Of a DNA stretch of 64,000 nucleotides, positions 1-7,623 are shown in pieces. This DNA comes from Cyclobacteriaceae bacterium (GTDB lineage Bacteria > Bacteroidota > Bacteroidia > Cytophagales > Cyclobacteriaceae). Both the position numbers and the translations under genes were made by a program. Within the stretch, counting starts at the first letter, position 1. Every line of letters begins with the position of its first letter. Location of the stretch: contig JANQEU010000055.1 in the NCBI GenBank assembly GCA_028278225.1, positions 1 to 64,000 of the forward strand, given 5' to 3'. The notes beneath the pieces are model-generated. The model was not told the origin of the DNA, did not search any database, and saw only the letters and a program-made list of their open reading frames with translations.

Positions 1-208
1 TTAACGTGAGTTCGAGATAACAACCTCAAAAAAACAGTCATATCGAATAAAATGAGATATCTTTTCACTTTCATAAGTTTGAAATCATTATTTCAAGCAT
101 GTTATGATCTGGAAAGATTTCTCTGTCGAGCACCTCCTTCGTCGAAAAGACTGTTTTTTTGGGGTTTGGGACACAAACCTTGTATTCCTTAACCCGAACT
201 CACGTTAA
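1..208 (+). mobile_element. MITE-like element, copy 1
   Basis: A 208-bp element with terminal inverted repeats: the left end reads TTAACGTGAGTTCG and the right end is its exact reverse complement. Inside the left end, AACCTCAAAAAAACAGTC is nearly complementary to a segment at about 136-160, so most of the element could fold on itself. A second copy lies at 15692-15899 in the same orientation, about 93-94% identical by eye. There is no reading frame, so it must be non-autonomous. TA dinucleotides border the ends, as expected for a TA-target family, but that is an inference. The element starts at the first base of the window. Positions 209-308, between it and the toxin gene, show nothing recognisable. 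Confidence 0.85.
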
Positions 209-308
209 ATTAGGATTCCCTTGATGATTCATTCTATGCCCTAAAGCCGGGCAGGGTCGTACGCGGACGGCTAGACTTTCTTCCTTGATGAAGACTTAGT
301 TCGTCTGG

Positions 309-1016
309 TTATTTTGATTTTTTCCTACGATAATCTTCAATTCTCGTAACCAAATCTTTCGGATCCTCTTGTCTTTTTTTCTTCGCGCCTTCGTAAAAAT
401 CCTTTACAAAACCCTTGAGGCCATTTATTATTTCTTCCCAGGTTATGTCGACCAGAAAAATTGGATTCGGTTGACTACGAACAGACTGAATCGATACTAA
501 CCGCTCCAGGATTGGCCGAGTTTCAAAATAAGGATATCTTTCAAGATAAATATTCAGCAGTTCATATAGTGACCATTCCTTGAGTAGAAAATACAGATCA
601 GCAAAGTCTTTCTTTTCATCTCTATTAAGAATAGCATTTAATTTCATAGCTGCGATGACATCCTTTCTCAATATTCTCCATGATCCAAAGAGGTTGTAGT
701 GTAATGGGAATTGTTCGGTCCATTTCACGAATTCTACTTTGACATCCTGAATAAAAAAGCTTATGCTATCATTTTTTTGATAAGTAATGCTGGCATCGGG
801 GTATAACTCCAAAGCATGTTCCTTTACCAATGAGATACTGAAGTTTTCCCTGGTGAAAAGGTCAATGTCTGCGCTTTTTCGGTGGCCGATTTGTAAGGAC
901 AGACCGGTTCCTCCTGCCAATACAAAGTGATCAAGATCCTCAATGGTCATGAAATTATCAATTATTCCTTCCATATCGGAGGATATAGTATTTATGAATA
1001 GGTCATTCATCACCAA
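309..1016 (-). CDS. AbiEii-like nucleotidyltransferase toxin
   Basis: A 235-residue protein with the AbiEii/AbiGii nucleotidyltransferase-like layout: GGTGLSLQ at residues 35-42 followed by the DID pair (Asp50, Asp52), a third acidic position in VKVEF (Glu95), and the later Lys125...Asp137/Asp140 pattern in a helix. Characterised relatives transfer nucleotides to tRNA or other targets and arrest growth, giving abortive phage resistance or addiction. The start overlaps the end of the upstream Xre gene by 14 bp, so the two are translationally coupled. An ATG two codons in (at 1010) is an equally good start. The Glu in place of Asp at the third position is the only departure noted. The fold is clear; the target is unknown. 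Confidence 0.82.
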   Translation of the reverse strand: MVMNDLFINTISSDMEGIIDNFMTIEDLDHFVLAGGTGLSLQIGHRKSADIDLFTRENFSISLVKEHALELYPDASITYQKNDSISFFIQDVKVEFVKWTEQFPLHYNLFGSWRILRKDVIAAMKLNAILNRDEKKDFADLYFLLKEWSLYELLNIYLERYPYFETRPILERLVSIQSVRSQPNPIFLVDITWEEIINGLKGFVKDFYEGAKKKRQEDPKDLVTRIEDYRRKKSK

Positions 1017-1494
1017 CCAGAAACATTTGAAGCCCGGACTTACTCTTTTCTATTTCTGACATCCTGTTTAATACCGAAACAATTTTCTCCCGGCCATAGA
1101 AGGATTCTGTTTCAATCATATCTTCGAAACTTCCGTGTTGGGCTATTCTACTGATTATCCAATCCGAATACTCATCTTCTTTCCCTTCAATATCTCCCAT
1201 ATCAATATCCCAAAAAGCCTGTTTACTTAGGTTTAGCAGAGATTTTCCGGATCCTGCTTGTCCTGATTCATTCTCTTCAAATCTTTCAGAAACTACCGGG
1301 TTGATGTCAGAACCTAATTTCCTGAGTGCATTCACAAATGCCAGGTACGAATCTATGGTGTAATTGGATCTGCCTTTCTCAATTGATATGATAATTGCCC
1401 TGGTCAGGCCACTCGTTTTAGCTATTATGTCCTGAGTGCAATTCAATTTGATTCTTTCTTCTTTTAAATATTCACCTAGTTTCTTTCTTCGCAT
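1003..1494 (-). CDS. Xre-family antitoxin with DUF6922-like C-terminus
   Basis: A 163-residue protein. Residues about 5-60 form a Cro/C1-type helix-turn-helix (KEERIKLNCTQDIIAKTSG...SIEKGRSN). Residues about 92-155 carry FWDID followed by a WIISRIAQHGSFED segment and a YG.E.I motif. I recognise this as the DUF6922-like domain that often accompanies nucleotidyltransferase toxins in Bacteroidota. It is the first gene of a toxin-antitoxin pair and overlaps the toxin start. It probably neutralises the toxin with the C-terminal domain and represses its own promoter through the palindromes at 1503-1548. The DUF assignment is from memory of the motif. Confidence 0.8.
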   Translation of the reverse strand: MRRKKLGEYLKEERIKLNCTQDIIAKTSGLTRAIIISIEKGRSNYTIDSYLAFVNALRKLGSDINPVVSERFEENESGQAGSGKSLLNLSKQAFWDIDMGDIEGKEDEYSDWIISRIAQHGSFEDMIETESFYGREKIVSVLNRMSEIEKSKSGLQMFLVGDE

Positions 1495-1502
1495 TTCAAT
1501 AT

Positions 1503-1548
1503 ATTAGTACTAATACATAAAGTTATTCAGAAGTATTAATATTAATAC
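1503..1548 (-). promoter_or_regulatory. twin palindromic operator of the toxin-antitoxin operon
   Basis: Two perfect palindromes lie directly upstream of the Xre start: ATTAGTACTAAT at 1503-1514 and GTATTAATATTAATAC at 1533-1548. Their centres are 32 bp apart, about three helical turns, so two repressor dimers could bind the same DNA face. A promoter for leftward transcription would lie between or over them. The palindromes are seen directly; repressor binding is inferred. Confidence 0.65.
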
Positions 1549-1838
1549 AATTGATTCTCAAATTAAGTTCCTTTGGGCTTGTGAAGATGTTGAGTGCCTT
1601 TTTTAAACCCCGAAATAGAAAGACACAGTCATGAGCAACATATGAGGGAAGGCTCCATACTACCAGATCATCGATGTATTTAAAGCCAATTACATCACCT
1701 ATCAACCACCATGATCAGCGTCTCTAAATTTGACTTTGGTCGAAAATTCGAAGAGAAATTTTTGATAATTATCTTTTTTAATGAATTCAAAATTAATTTC
1801 ATGATGTATTTAGGATTTGCGTTTATCAACTTTTTATC

Positions 1839-4800
1839 ATGAAAATAATATCCGCACTTTTTTTACTTCTGGGCCTCCTGACGTGTTCGGCAAGTCAGCA
1901 ACTGACAACTTCTTACAAAGATGATGCAGACCAACCAGTAGTTGAACGTGAATTCAGGGCTGCATGGATCGCCTCTGTTGCCAATATCAACTGGCCCAGC
2001 AAACGGGGACTACCGGTAGCGGAACAAAAACGAGAAGCCATTGCCATGCTGGATTTCCTTCAAAAAAACAATTTCAATGCTGTTATTCTACAGGTACGTC
2101 CCCAATGTGATGCATTGTATGCTTCCGAGCTGGAGCCATGGTCTTACTACCTGACCGGAACCCAGGGAAAAGCCCCGGAACCTTTCTATGATCCTTTGGA
2201 ATTTTGGATTGAAGAAGCCCATAAAAGGGCCCTGGAATTGCATGCCTGGTTAAATCCTTACAGAGCGCATCACGTGGAAGGAGGGATTATTGGGGAGCAA
2301 TCTATTGTTAACACTAAACCCAACCTCGTACTGAAGCTTGAAGCAGGCTATTACTGGCTGGATCCAACAGATCCCGGCACCCAGGAACATTCTTATAACG
2401 TAGTTATGGATATTGTGAATCGCTATGATGTAGACGGTATTCATTTTGACGATTATTTCTACCCCTATCCATCCTACAACAATGACAAAGATTTTCCGGA
2501 TGATAAGAGCTGGCAAAAATATTTAGATAGTGGAGGCAAGTTGTCGAAAGCCGATTGGCGTAGAAATGCAGTCAATACTTTTGTTAAAAACTTATATGAA
2601 GGGATCAAAAAAACAAAAAAACATGTCAAATTCGGATTGAGCCCCTTTGGAATCTGGCGACCTGAACATCCGCCATCTATCAAAGGATTTGATCAATACG
2701 ACGAATTATACGCCGATGCTAAACTATGGCTTAACGAGGGTTGGATAGACTATTTTACACCACAATTGTATTGGCCAATTAACAGAATTCCGCAAAGCTA
2801 CCCTGTTTTGCTGGGTTGGTGGGCAGAGCAAAATCATAAGGACAGGCACCTGTGGCCGGGAATTAGTAATGGCCGGCTCAATAATAATCCACCCGGAGAC
2901 GAAGTTATCAATCTGATCATGATTGCCCGGGGTATGTTACCAGACAGTCCGGGAATCGCACACTGGAGTATTGGTGGATTTTTAAGATCGGAGGCATTGA
3001 CCAAAGCTGTAGCTCAGGGCCCATACCGGCAACCAGCTTTGATTCCGTCTTCGGAGTGGTTAGATGCTTCCATTCCCGGGGGACCTGCCGTCAATAGCAG
3101 TATTAAAAATGAGACACTGAAGATACAATGGAGTAGTGTCCAGCCGGATATCCGGCAACATGTAATTTATGCCAAATACGGAGATTCGTGGACTTACGAA
3201 ATAGTGTCCAGCGATCAAAAAAGTCATGTCATTCCAATCTATGAAATTCGAAATGACGCGCTGATCCCTTTGCGGAAAATTGCAGTGAGTGCAGTAAATC
3301 GTTTTGGAAATGAAAGTGAGGTGCATCCCGTTGACATTTCAGAAGCCGTAAAAGATCATATTCCAGAAATTGGCCAACTTTCTCCCGTAAAAAAACTAAC
3401 GGAAAAAACTGAGGAAAAAATCACCGGCATTTTGATTTCAGATGCCACAACAAACCTCAATTCGGCAATTGAGCAAATTGCAAAAGCCAATTACAATACC
3501 CTTTTTGTTGAGACCCGGGAAAGTACAAGGCTTAAGGCCGTTACCGACGTAGCTTCCGGTATCGGGCTAAAAGTTTATTTGGTTGCCGGTGATAACGGTT
3601 TCTTTGAACTTGCTAAATCCAATGATGTAGATGGCATTTTGTTTAAAAACTACATCCCTGATAAAAGAGCATTAATTAAGCTACTACTTTATAAGCCTTA
3701 CTTGGTATTCGGTCATACGGATAACAATTCTTCACCCGTAAAAGAATTGTTGGAGAAACAGTATTTGGATTTAACGATCAATGAACCTGAGATATATGAA
3801 GAAGGTAGTTCACTTACTGTCGTTGATTCAGCTACATTTCCTTCAGACCTCAAAAAAACGAATCCAAAACAATTTGTCGGATTAGATTTTTCAGTTTTTC
3901 TCCAGGTGTTACAGGACACGAAAACGGTAATAGTTAATGGAAATACCGTTGAACCTGACAGCGATAATTGGGGCTATTTTTTGAATCACAATCAGGATAG
4001 TATGCGATTGCAGATAGGAAGTGAAAAATTAGTTTTGGAAACCAAAGAATGGATGATCCCCTTCAAATACCAGTTGCAAAAAGACGGAACCGTTCAGCGA
4101 GTGCAACCCTGGGTGGAATTCAGAAGGATCCCTCAGAAAAACAGCACGAAGGCTACTTATGATCTATTGGCTAAGACAGCGGCAAATTCCGTTGCTTCGA
4201 TCAATCGACGCAATGTTAAAGTATACAAAACCGGGGTTTTCTTTGATAGCTTAAAATTCAAAGAAGGCGCTAATCGTGTGAGGGCTGATGTTACCTCTGC
4301 TGATGGTACGTCCACCTTTTATGAACTCAGCATTAATTATGCTTCTCCAAAAGAGCTTCGGGAACCTTTCCCATTGTGGATTGATACTGCAACTTTTTCT
4401 CCTGATGTAGATCTTGAACTCACAAGCAACGATGAAGTTTACATACAATTTGAAGGTTCCAAAGGACAGGATGCAACCGTAGAACTGGTCTCATCGGGGA
4501 TCCAGTTTCCCTGTTCACGGGAAGATCATTCCGATTTCAGTACTTATCAGGTGACAATTCCGCTGGATCAGGTCAATATACCTGGAAAGTATTCTCTATT
4601 GGTAAGAATGAATGGAACTGCATTATTTCCAATTAAAAAAACCGTTACCATTAAACGCCCATCTGAATTCCCTTACATAAGGACAATTGCAGATCATACC
4701 AGGCTTACTTACAATTCAGGTCCGGTAAGACTGGGTGGCCCGGTCAGATCGGAATTGAGTAAGGGCAAAGTATTGAAAGTCGCAGGTAGTGCAGGGGATC

Positions 4801-5789
4801 ACTACAGCGTCAGATTAAATGCTACTGAAGTGGGAATGGTACCTAAAGATGCTGTGGAGGGTTTACCTGAAAACTACCACCTGGCACCCTATTTTATCAC
4901 AAACATTTTGACACAAACTCAGGAAAATACCGATGTGGTGTCCATTCCGTATTTGAGTCCGATCCCATATGAGATTATCCCTCAGCCCAATCAAAAAAGG
5001 ATTGTAATTCGTCTTTTTGGAGCCAAAACAAGCAGTACCTGGATCAGTCATCGTGCCAATCTGAAAGTGGTTGACAAAGTCACCTGGCATCAAACCGATC
5101 CCACAACCTATGAGGTTTATGTCAATTTGAAATCCGGAAAACTTTGGGGGTATGAGCTTGTGGAAGGGAAGAACAGTTTGCAATTGAAAATAAAACAAGG
5201 GCCTCAACGTAAAATTTCGATCAGAAAACCTCTTAACGGAATCAAAATAGTTGTAGAAGCCGGGCATGGAGGCAAAAGTATAGGTGCCAGAGGCCTGTCC
5301 GGAACTAAAGAAAAAGACATCAATCTGGCACTGGCACTGGCGCTGGGGGAAACCCTGGAAAAGAAGGGAGCAATTGTCAGCCAGGTGCGACCAACAGATA
5401 TGGATATCTCACTTCTGGAAAAGCGCACCATTGCTGAACGATCTGAAGCCGATCTCTTTGTCAGCATTCATGCCAATTCTGCCGGAGGACATTACCTTCG
5501 GGTTTCCGGTACCAGTACTTATTATCACAATCCCTTTTGGGAGCCTTTCGCCAAAAAAGTTTATAACAAACTGCTGGAAACAGGATTACCTGAGTTTGGG
5601 ATAGTAGGATCTTTTAATTACACCCCTATTCGAACCTCTAAATTACCGGCAATTCTGGTGGAACAGGCATTTTTGTCTCATGCTGAAGATGAAGAAAAAT
5701 TGGTTGATCCGGAATTCAGAGAATTAATGGCCCGGAAGATCACGGCCGGTATCATTGATTATATCAGGTATATGTCTGAAAAAGAATGA
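1839..5789 (+). CDS. secreted GHL10 (DigH/YngK-like) glycosidase fused to N-acetylmuramoyl-L-alanine amidase
   Basis: A 1316-residue exported protein with a signal peptide ending near the Cys in LLTCSAS, possibly a lipoprotein. Residues about 35-400 are a glycosyl-hydrolase-like 10 (DUF187) domain: EFRAAWIASVANINWPS, ILQVRPQCDALY, HAWLNPYRA, and VDGIHFDDYFYPYP near residue 200. Residues about 400-505 look like a fibronectin III domain. A second barrel-like and beta-rich region follows, then an SH3-like and an AMIN-like segment (about 950-1125). Residues about 1130-1310 are an Amidase_3 domain with VVEAGHGG, FVSIHAN and ILVEQAFLSH, so both metal-binding His residues and the late Glu are present. 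Amidases strip stem peptides, and DigH-type enzymes cut the resulting bare glycans, so one chain could do both steps. It converges on the next gene with 7 bp between stops. Confidence 0.88.
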   Translation: MKIISALFLLLGLLTCSASQQLTTSYKDDADQPVVEREFRAAWIASVANINWPSKRGLPVAEQKREAIAMLDFLQKNNFNAVILQVRPQCDALYASELEPWSYYLTGTQGKAPEPFYDPLEFWIEEAHKRALELHAWLNPYRAHHVEGGIIGEQSIVNTKPNLVLKLEAGYYWLDPTDPGTQEHSYNVVMDIVNRYDVDGIHFDDYFYPYPSYNNDKDFPDDKSWQKYLDSGGKLSKADWRRNAVNTFVKNLYEGIKKTKKHVKFGLSPFGIWRPEHPPSIKGFDQYDELYADAKLWLNEGWIDYFTPQLYWPINRIPQSYPVLLGWWAEQNHKDRHLWPGISNGRLNNNPPGDEVINLIMIARGMLPDSPGIAHWSIGGFLRSEALTKAVAQGPYRQPALIPSSEWLDASIPGGPAVNSSIKNETLKIQWSSVQPDIRQHVIYAKYGDSWTYEIVSSDQKSHVIPIYEIRNDALIPLRKIAVSAVNRFGNESEVHPVDISEAVKDHIPEIGQLSPVKKLTEKTEEKITGILISDATTNLNSAIEQIAKANYNTLFVETRESTRLKAVTDVASGIGLKVYLVAGDNGFFELAKSNDVDGILFKNYIPDKRALIKLLLYKPYLVFGHTDNNSSPVKELLEKQYLDLTINEPEIYEEGSSLTVVDSATFPSDLKKTNPKQFVGLDFSVFLQVLQDTKTVIVNGNTVEPDSDNWGYFLNHNQDSMRLQIGSEKLVLETKEWMIPFKYQLQKDGTVQRVQPWVEFRRIPQKNSTKATYDLLAKTAANSVASINRRNVKVYKTGVFFDSLKFKEGANRVRADVTSADGTSTFYELSINYASPKELREPFPLWIDTATFSPDVDLELTSNDEVYIQFEGSKGQDATVELVSSGIQFPCSREDHSDFSTYQVTIPLDQVNIPGKYSLLVRMNGTALFPIKKTVTIKRPSEFPYIRTIADHTRLTYNSGPVRLGGPVRSELSKGKVLKVAGSAGDHYSVRLNATEVGMVPKDAVEGLPENYHLAPYFITNILTQTQENTDVVSIPYLSPIPYEIIPQPNQKRIVIRLFGAKTSSTWISHRANLKVVDKVTWHQTDPTTYEVYVNLKSGKLWGYELVEGKNSLQLKIKQGPQRKISIRKPLNGIKIVVEAGHGGKSIGARGLSGTKEKDINLALALALGETLEKKGAIVSQVRPTDMDISLLEKRTIAERSEADLFVSIHANSAGGHYLRVSGTSTYYHNPFWEPFAKKVYNKLLETGLPEFGIVGSFNYTPIRTSKLPAILVEQAFLSHAEDEEKLVDPEFRELMARKITAGIIDYIRYMSEKE

Positions 5790-5796
5790 GCTGAAC

Positions 5797-6375
5797 CTAT
5801 CCCCGGTAAAATAAATAGTTGAGTGTGAGCTGGAAGGAGAATTCCCTCGTACTATCGAGGAAACGGTCTGTGTAGGATCTGTTATTCATCTCACCGAAAG
5901 TAACATTGGCCTCCACAAGGAAATGAGGGGTGAATTCTCGCGCTGCTCCTGCTTGTATTAAAATACCGTGCCCCAGTTTCAGTTTCCGGTCATTTGCCTC
6001 ATTCACTCCAATTCCCAGACTGAATATGGATTCCGTTGAATTCTTCGGAGAGTAGCCAATTAATATTCCCTGGTAAAGCGAATTGTACGGTGAAATTGTG
6101 GTGTTGTATGGAGAGTACTTCAGGTTATAGGACGCCGCCAGACCCGGGGTGAATCCCCACCCTACCCTGATGTCGGCAACCAGAATCCTGAACCCTTTAA
6201 AATCATTAACGATATTGAAGGTTGTGTCTTCTACAACGGAATAGGAGGCAGCATGCTGTGAAAATCCCGAACCGATGCCCATACCAAACATGAATCCCGA
6301 TCGATCTATTTGTCCATATACATTTGCAGTCCACATGCAGGTTATCAACAGGCCGAAATATGTTGCTCTAATCAT
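5797..6375 (-). CDS. small outer-membrane beta-barrel-like protein
   Basis: A 192-residue protein if read from the ATG at 6375, which gives a clean signal peptide (hydrophobic stretch ending ANVYGQ). A longer frame starting at 6411 adds 12 residues that spoil it. The mature part is alternating aromatic/hydrophobic beta-strands and ends in a strand finishing LNYLFYRG, as in small Bacteroidota outer-membrane barrels. No enzymatic motif is visible. It converges on the amidase gene. Function unknown. Confidence 0.6.
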   Translation of the reverse strand: MIRATYFGLLITCMWTANVYGQIDRSGFMFGMGIGSGFSQHAASYSVVEDTTFNIVNDFKGFRILVADIRVGWGFTPGLAASYNLKYSPYNTTISPYNSLYQGILIGYSPKNSTESIFSLGIGVNEANDRKLKLGHGILIQAGAAREFTPHFLVEANVTFGEMNNRSYTDRFLDSTREFSFQLTLNYLFYRG

Positions 6376-6511
6376 TCCTTGTAATAGAAGGCGGCAAGAT
6401 AGGGAATGCAAATCATATAGCTAAGTCAGATTGGAAATAGACCTTAAGGCGGGGTGAATTCCAGTATTTTGAATTAATTGGAAAAACAAGGTCAAGATTA
6501 TGGAGTGGTTA

Positions 6512-6542
6512 TTGGAAAATATTTTGCACCACCTTAGATTTG
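6512..6542 (+). promoter_or_regulatory. Bacteroidota-type promoter of the tRNA-Asn locus
   Basis: TTGG at 6512-6515, a 19-bp spacer, then TAGATTTG at 6535-6542. This matches the Bacteroidota primary-sigma pattern TTG-N19-TAnnTTTG. Transcription would start near 6549, about 25 bp before the degenerate tRNA copy, and would run through both tRNA-like segments. Confidence 0.6.
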
Positions 6543-6573
6543 CGTCCTTCTTTTCAAGGAAAGGAGAATTTAT

Positions 6574-6644
6574 TCCCCTTTAGCTCAGTTGGTTACCCGT
6601 CCGAACGGGGTCATCCGGGCGGGGAGCGGCTGACTGTTAATCAG
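6574..6644 (+). pseudogene. disrupted tRNA-Asn copy
   Basis: Bases 6574-6594 equal the first 21 bases of the intact tRNA-Asn downstream except for one base (TCAGTTGG for TCAGCTGG). At 6595-6624 a 30-bp GC-rich segment interrupts the D-loop and contains a small hairpin (CCCGT-CCGA-ACGGG). The tRNA sequence resumes with AGCGGCTGACTGTTAATCAG at 6625-6644, including the GTT anticodon. It then diverges: the T-arm and 3' acceptor strand are gone. It cannot fold as a tRNA and is best read as a broken tandem duplicate. Confidence 0.75.
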
Positions 6645-6689
6645 CCACGGGAATGACCATCCTGAACAAATTGGTCATGTATTGCATAG

Positions 6690-6766
6690 TCCCCTTTAGC
6701 TCAGCTGGTTAGAGCGGCTGACTGTTAATCAGTAGGTCCTTGGTTCGAGTCCAAGAAGGGGAGCCA
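6690..6766 (+). tRNA. tRNA-Asn(GTT)
   Basis: A complete cloverleaf. The acceptor strands TCCCCTT (6690-6696) and AAGGGGA (6756-6762) pair, G73 is the discriminator, and CCA is encoded (6764-6766). The D-arm contains AGCTCAGCTGGTTAGAGC, the anticodon loop CTGTTAA has GTT at 6724-6726, and the T-arm contains GGTTCGAGTCC. A strong hairpin terminator follows 8 bp downstream. Confidence 0.97.
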
Positions 6767-6773
6767 TGAAATG

Positions 6774-6798
6774 AAACCCGACATCGTCGGGTTTTTTT
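6774..6798 (+). terminator. Rho-independent terminator of tRNA-Asn
   Basis: The hairpin AAACCCGAC-ATC-GTCGGGTTT is followed by a T-run, 8 bp after the encoded CCA. Confidence 0.9.
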
Positions 6799-6875
6799 GT
6801 TTTCAGGACATTTCTTGGACGAGAAGTTTACCCTGAGCGGAGCGAAGGGAGTCCAAGAAGGGGAGCAAAACGATG

Positions 6876-6899
6876 AAAGCCCGGCTTAGCTGGGCTTTT
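6876..6899 (+). terminator. second terminator hairpin in the array
   Basis: AAAGCCCGGCT and AGCTGGGCTTT form a stem with one G-T pair, ending in TTTT. It sits in the second repeat unit. Its stem sequence differs from the first and third, so it is not a plain copy. Confidence 0.65.
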
Positions 6900-6978
6900 G
6901 TCGTTTTATTGCTTTGCTTGGGCGAGAAGTTTACCCTGAGCAGAGTGAAGGGAGTCCAAGAAGGGGAGCTTTGAAATG

Positions 6979-7002
6979 AAACCCGACATCGTCGGGTTTT
7001 TT
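6979..7002 (+). terminator. third terminator hairpin in the array
   Basis: The same stem-loop as at 6774-6798 (AAACCCGAC-ATC-GTCGGGTTT plus a T-run), carried in the third repeat unit. Confidence 0.75.
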
Positions 7003-7069
7003 GTTTCACGACATTTCTTGGGCAAGAAGTTTACCCTGAGCAGAGCGAAGGGAGTCCAAGAAGGAGAGC

Positions 7070-7369
7070 CTAAGTGAACTGGTCGAAGATCTTCTTGGAC
7101 CTTTTTCATTTTCTCACCACCAAGTCACTGATTCTCAACGAAAGCAAGTCGAAAGTTGGGTTCAATTTTAGTGTTCGATACTTTTCTCCATCAAAAATCA
7201 GCTTTTCTGGAAATATCGAACTCAGGATCTTACGCTTCACATTATTTTATATTTCTCCTTCAATTCTAGTTTTTCTGACATTTTGGATACGTTCTCCTTT
7301 CTCTTTCAGTAGTACGTAAACACTGATATTTTTTTCTTAACTTGAAACTACACTCTTAACTGATTGAAG
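7070..7369. other. intergenic, no gene seen
   Basis: An AT-rich stretch between the tRNA-tail array and the restriction-gene remnant. An open frame of 81 codons (7074-7319) has low-complexity Phe/Ser-rich sequence and no recognisable motif, and I do not regard it as a gene. Confidence 0.5.
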
Positions 7370-7531
7370 GTGCCCAAGAAAGACCTCTTAGAAACAGATA
7401 TATGCGATAAGTACATTACACCTGCTGTACTTTCTGCCGGATGGGACTTGAAGCGCCAAATCATGCGGGAGGTATCCTTCACAGACGGTCGGATAATCAA
7501 GATAATAAATCAAATGATGAGCTACTTGTGA
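7370..7531 (+). pseudogene. hsdR: N-terminal remnant of type I restriction subunit HsdR
   Basis: A GTG-started frame of 53 codons reading VPKKDLLETDICDKYITPA, then LSAGWD, then REVSFTDGRIIKI. This is the characteristic start of HsdR proteins of the ICDxFITPA...AGWD...REVTFTxGRI type. The frame ends at a TGA immediately before the HsdS tail. HsdR proteins are normally 700-1100 residues, so the nuclease and translocase domains are absent. It is a relic and probably not functional. Confidence 0.75.
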
Positions 7532-7616
7532 TGAACTGAAACAACAAATCAAAACCAGCCAGGAAACAGGAGAGCAGTTAATGGAGAGTGTGATGAAGGA
7601 GGTGATTGAACAATAG
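7530..7616 (+). pseudogene. hsdS: C-terminal remnant of type I specificity subunit HsdS
   Basis: A 28-codon open segment reading DELKQQIKTSQETGEQLM followed by ESVMKEVIEQ and a stop. It matches the usual end of HsdS chains (coiled-coil, then xQLMxxVLKEAF-like). It abuts the HsdR start fragment, so an hsdR-hsdM-hsdS operon appears to have lost everything between its two ends. It has no start codon of its own. The GIY-YIG gene begins 7 bp after the stop. Confidence 0.65.
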
Positions 7617-7623
7617 GTAAGCT

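Larger units (their letters stand above)
6749..7069 (+). repeat. ~102-bp tandem array built from the tRNA-Asn 3' end
   Basis: The last 16 bases of the tRNA body, GTCCAAGAAGGGGAGC, occur at 6749 (inside the tRNA), 6851, 6954 and 7054, the last with one change. Spacings are 102, 103 and 100 bp. Each unit then holds a hairpin with a T-run, a link such as CTTGGGCGAGAAGTT, and the palindromic block TACCCTGAGC(G/A)GAG(C/T)GAAGGGA. That block resembles short palindromic repeats scattered between genes in many Bacteroidota. The array therefore carries three terminators in a row, each after a copy of the tRNA tail. Slippage duplication and serial integration at the tRNA end are both possible origins. 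Confidence 0.9.

Noticed and set aside
1523-1705. Open frame of 60 codons on the minus strand upstream of the antitoxin
   Set aside because: It has no motif, no plausible ribosome site, and it covers the palindromic operator; probably chance.
6749-7069. CRISPR array
   Set aside because: Repeat period of ~102 bp, units contain terminators and tRNA sequence, and no unique spacers or cas genes are present; no other CRISPR-like array was seen in the window.
6803-7109. Two minus-strand frames with repeated WTPF(T/A)LLRVNF peptides
   Set aside because: They are translations of the ~102-bp DNA repeats, not proteins.
7074-7319. Open frame of 81 codons after the tRNA-tail array
   Set aside because: Phe/Ser-rich low-complexity sequence, no homology recognised, no clear start signal.
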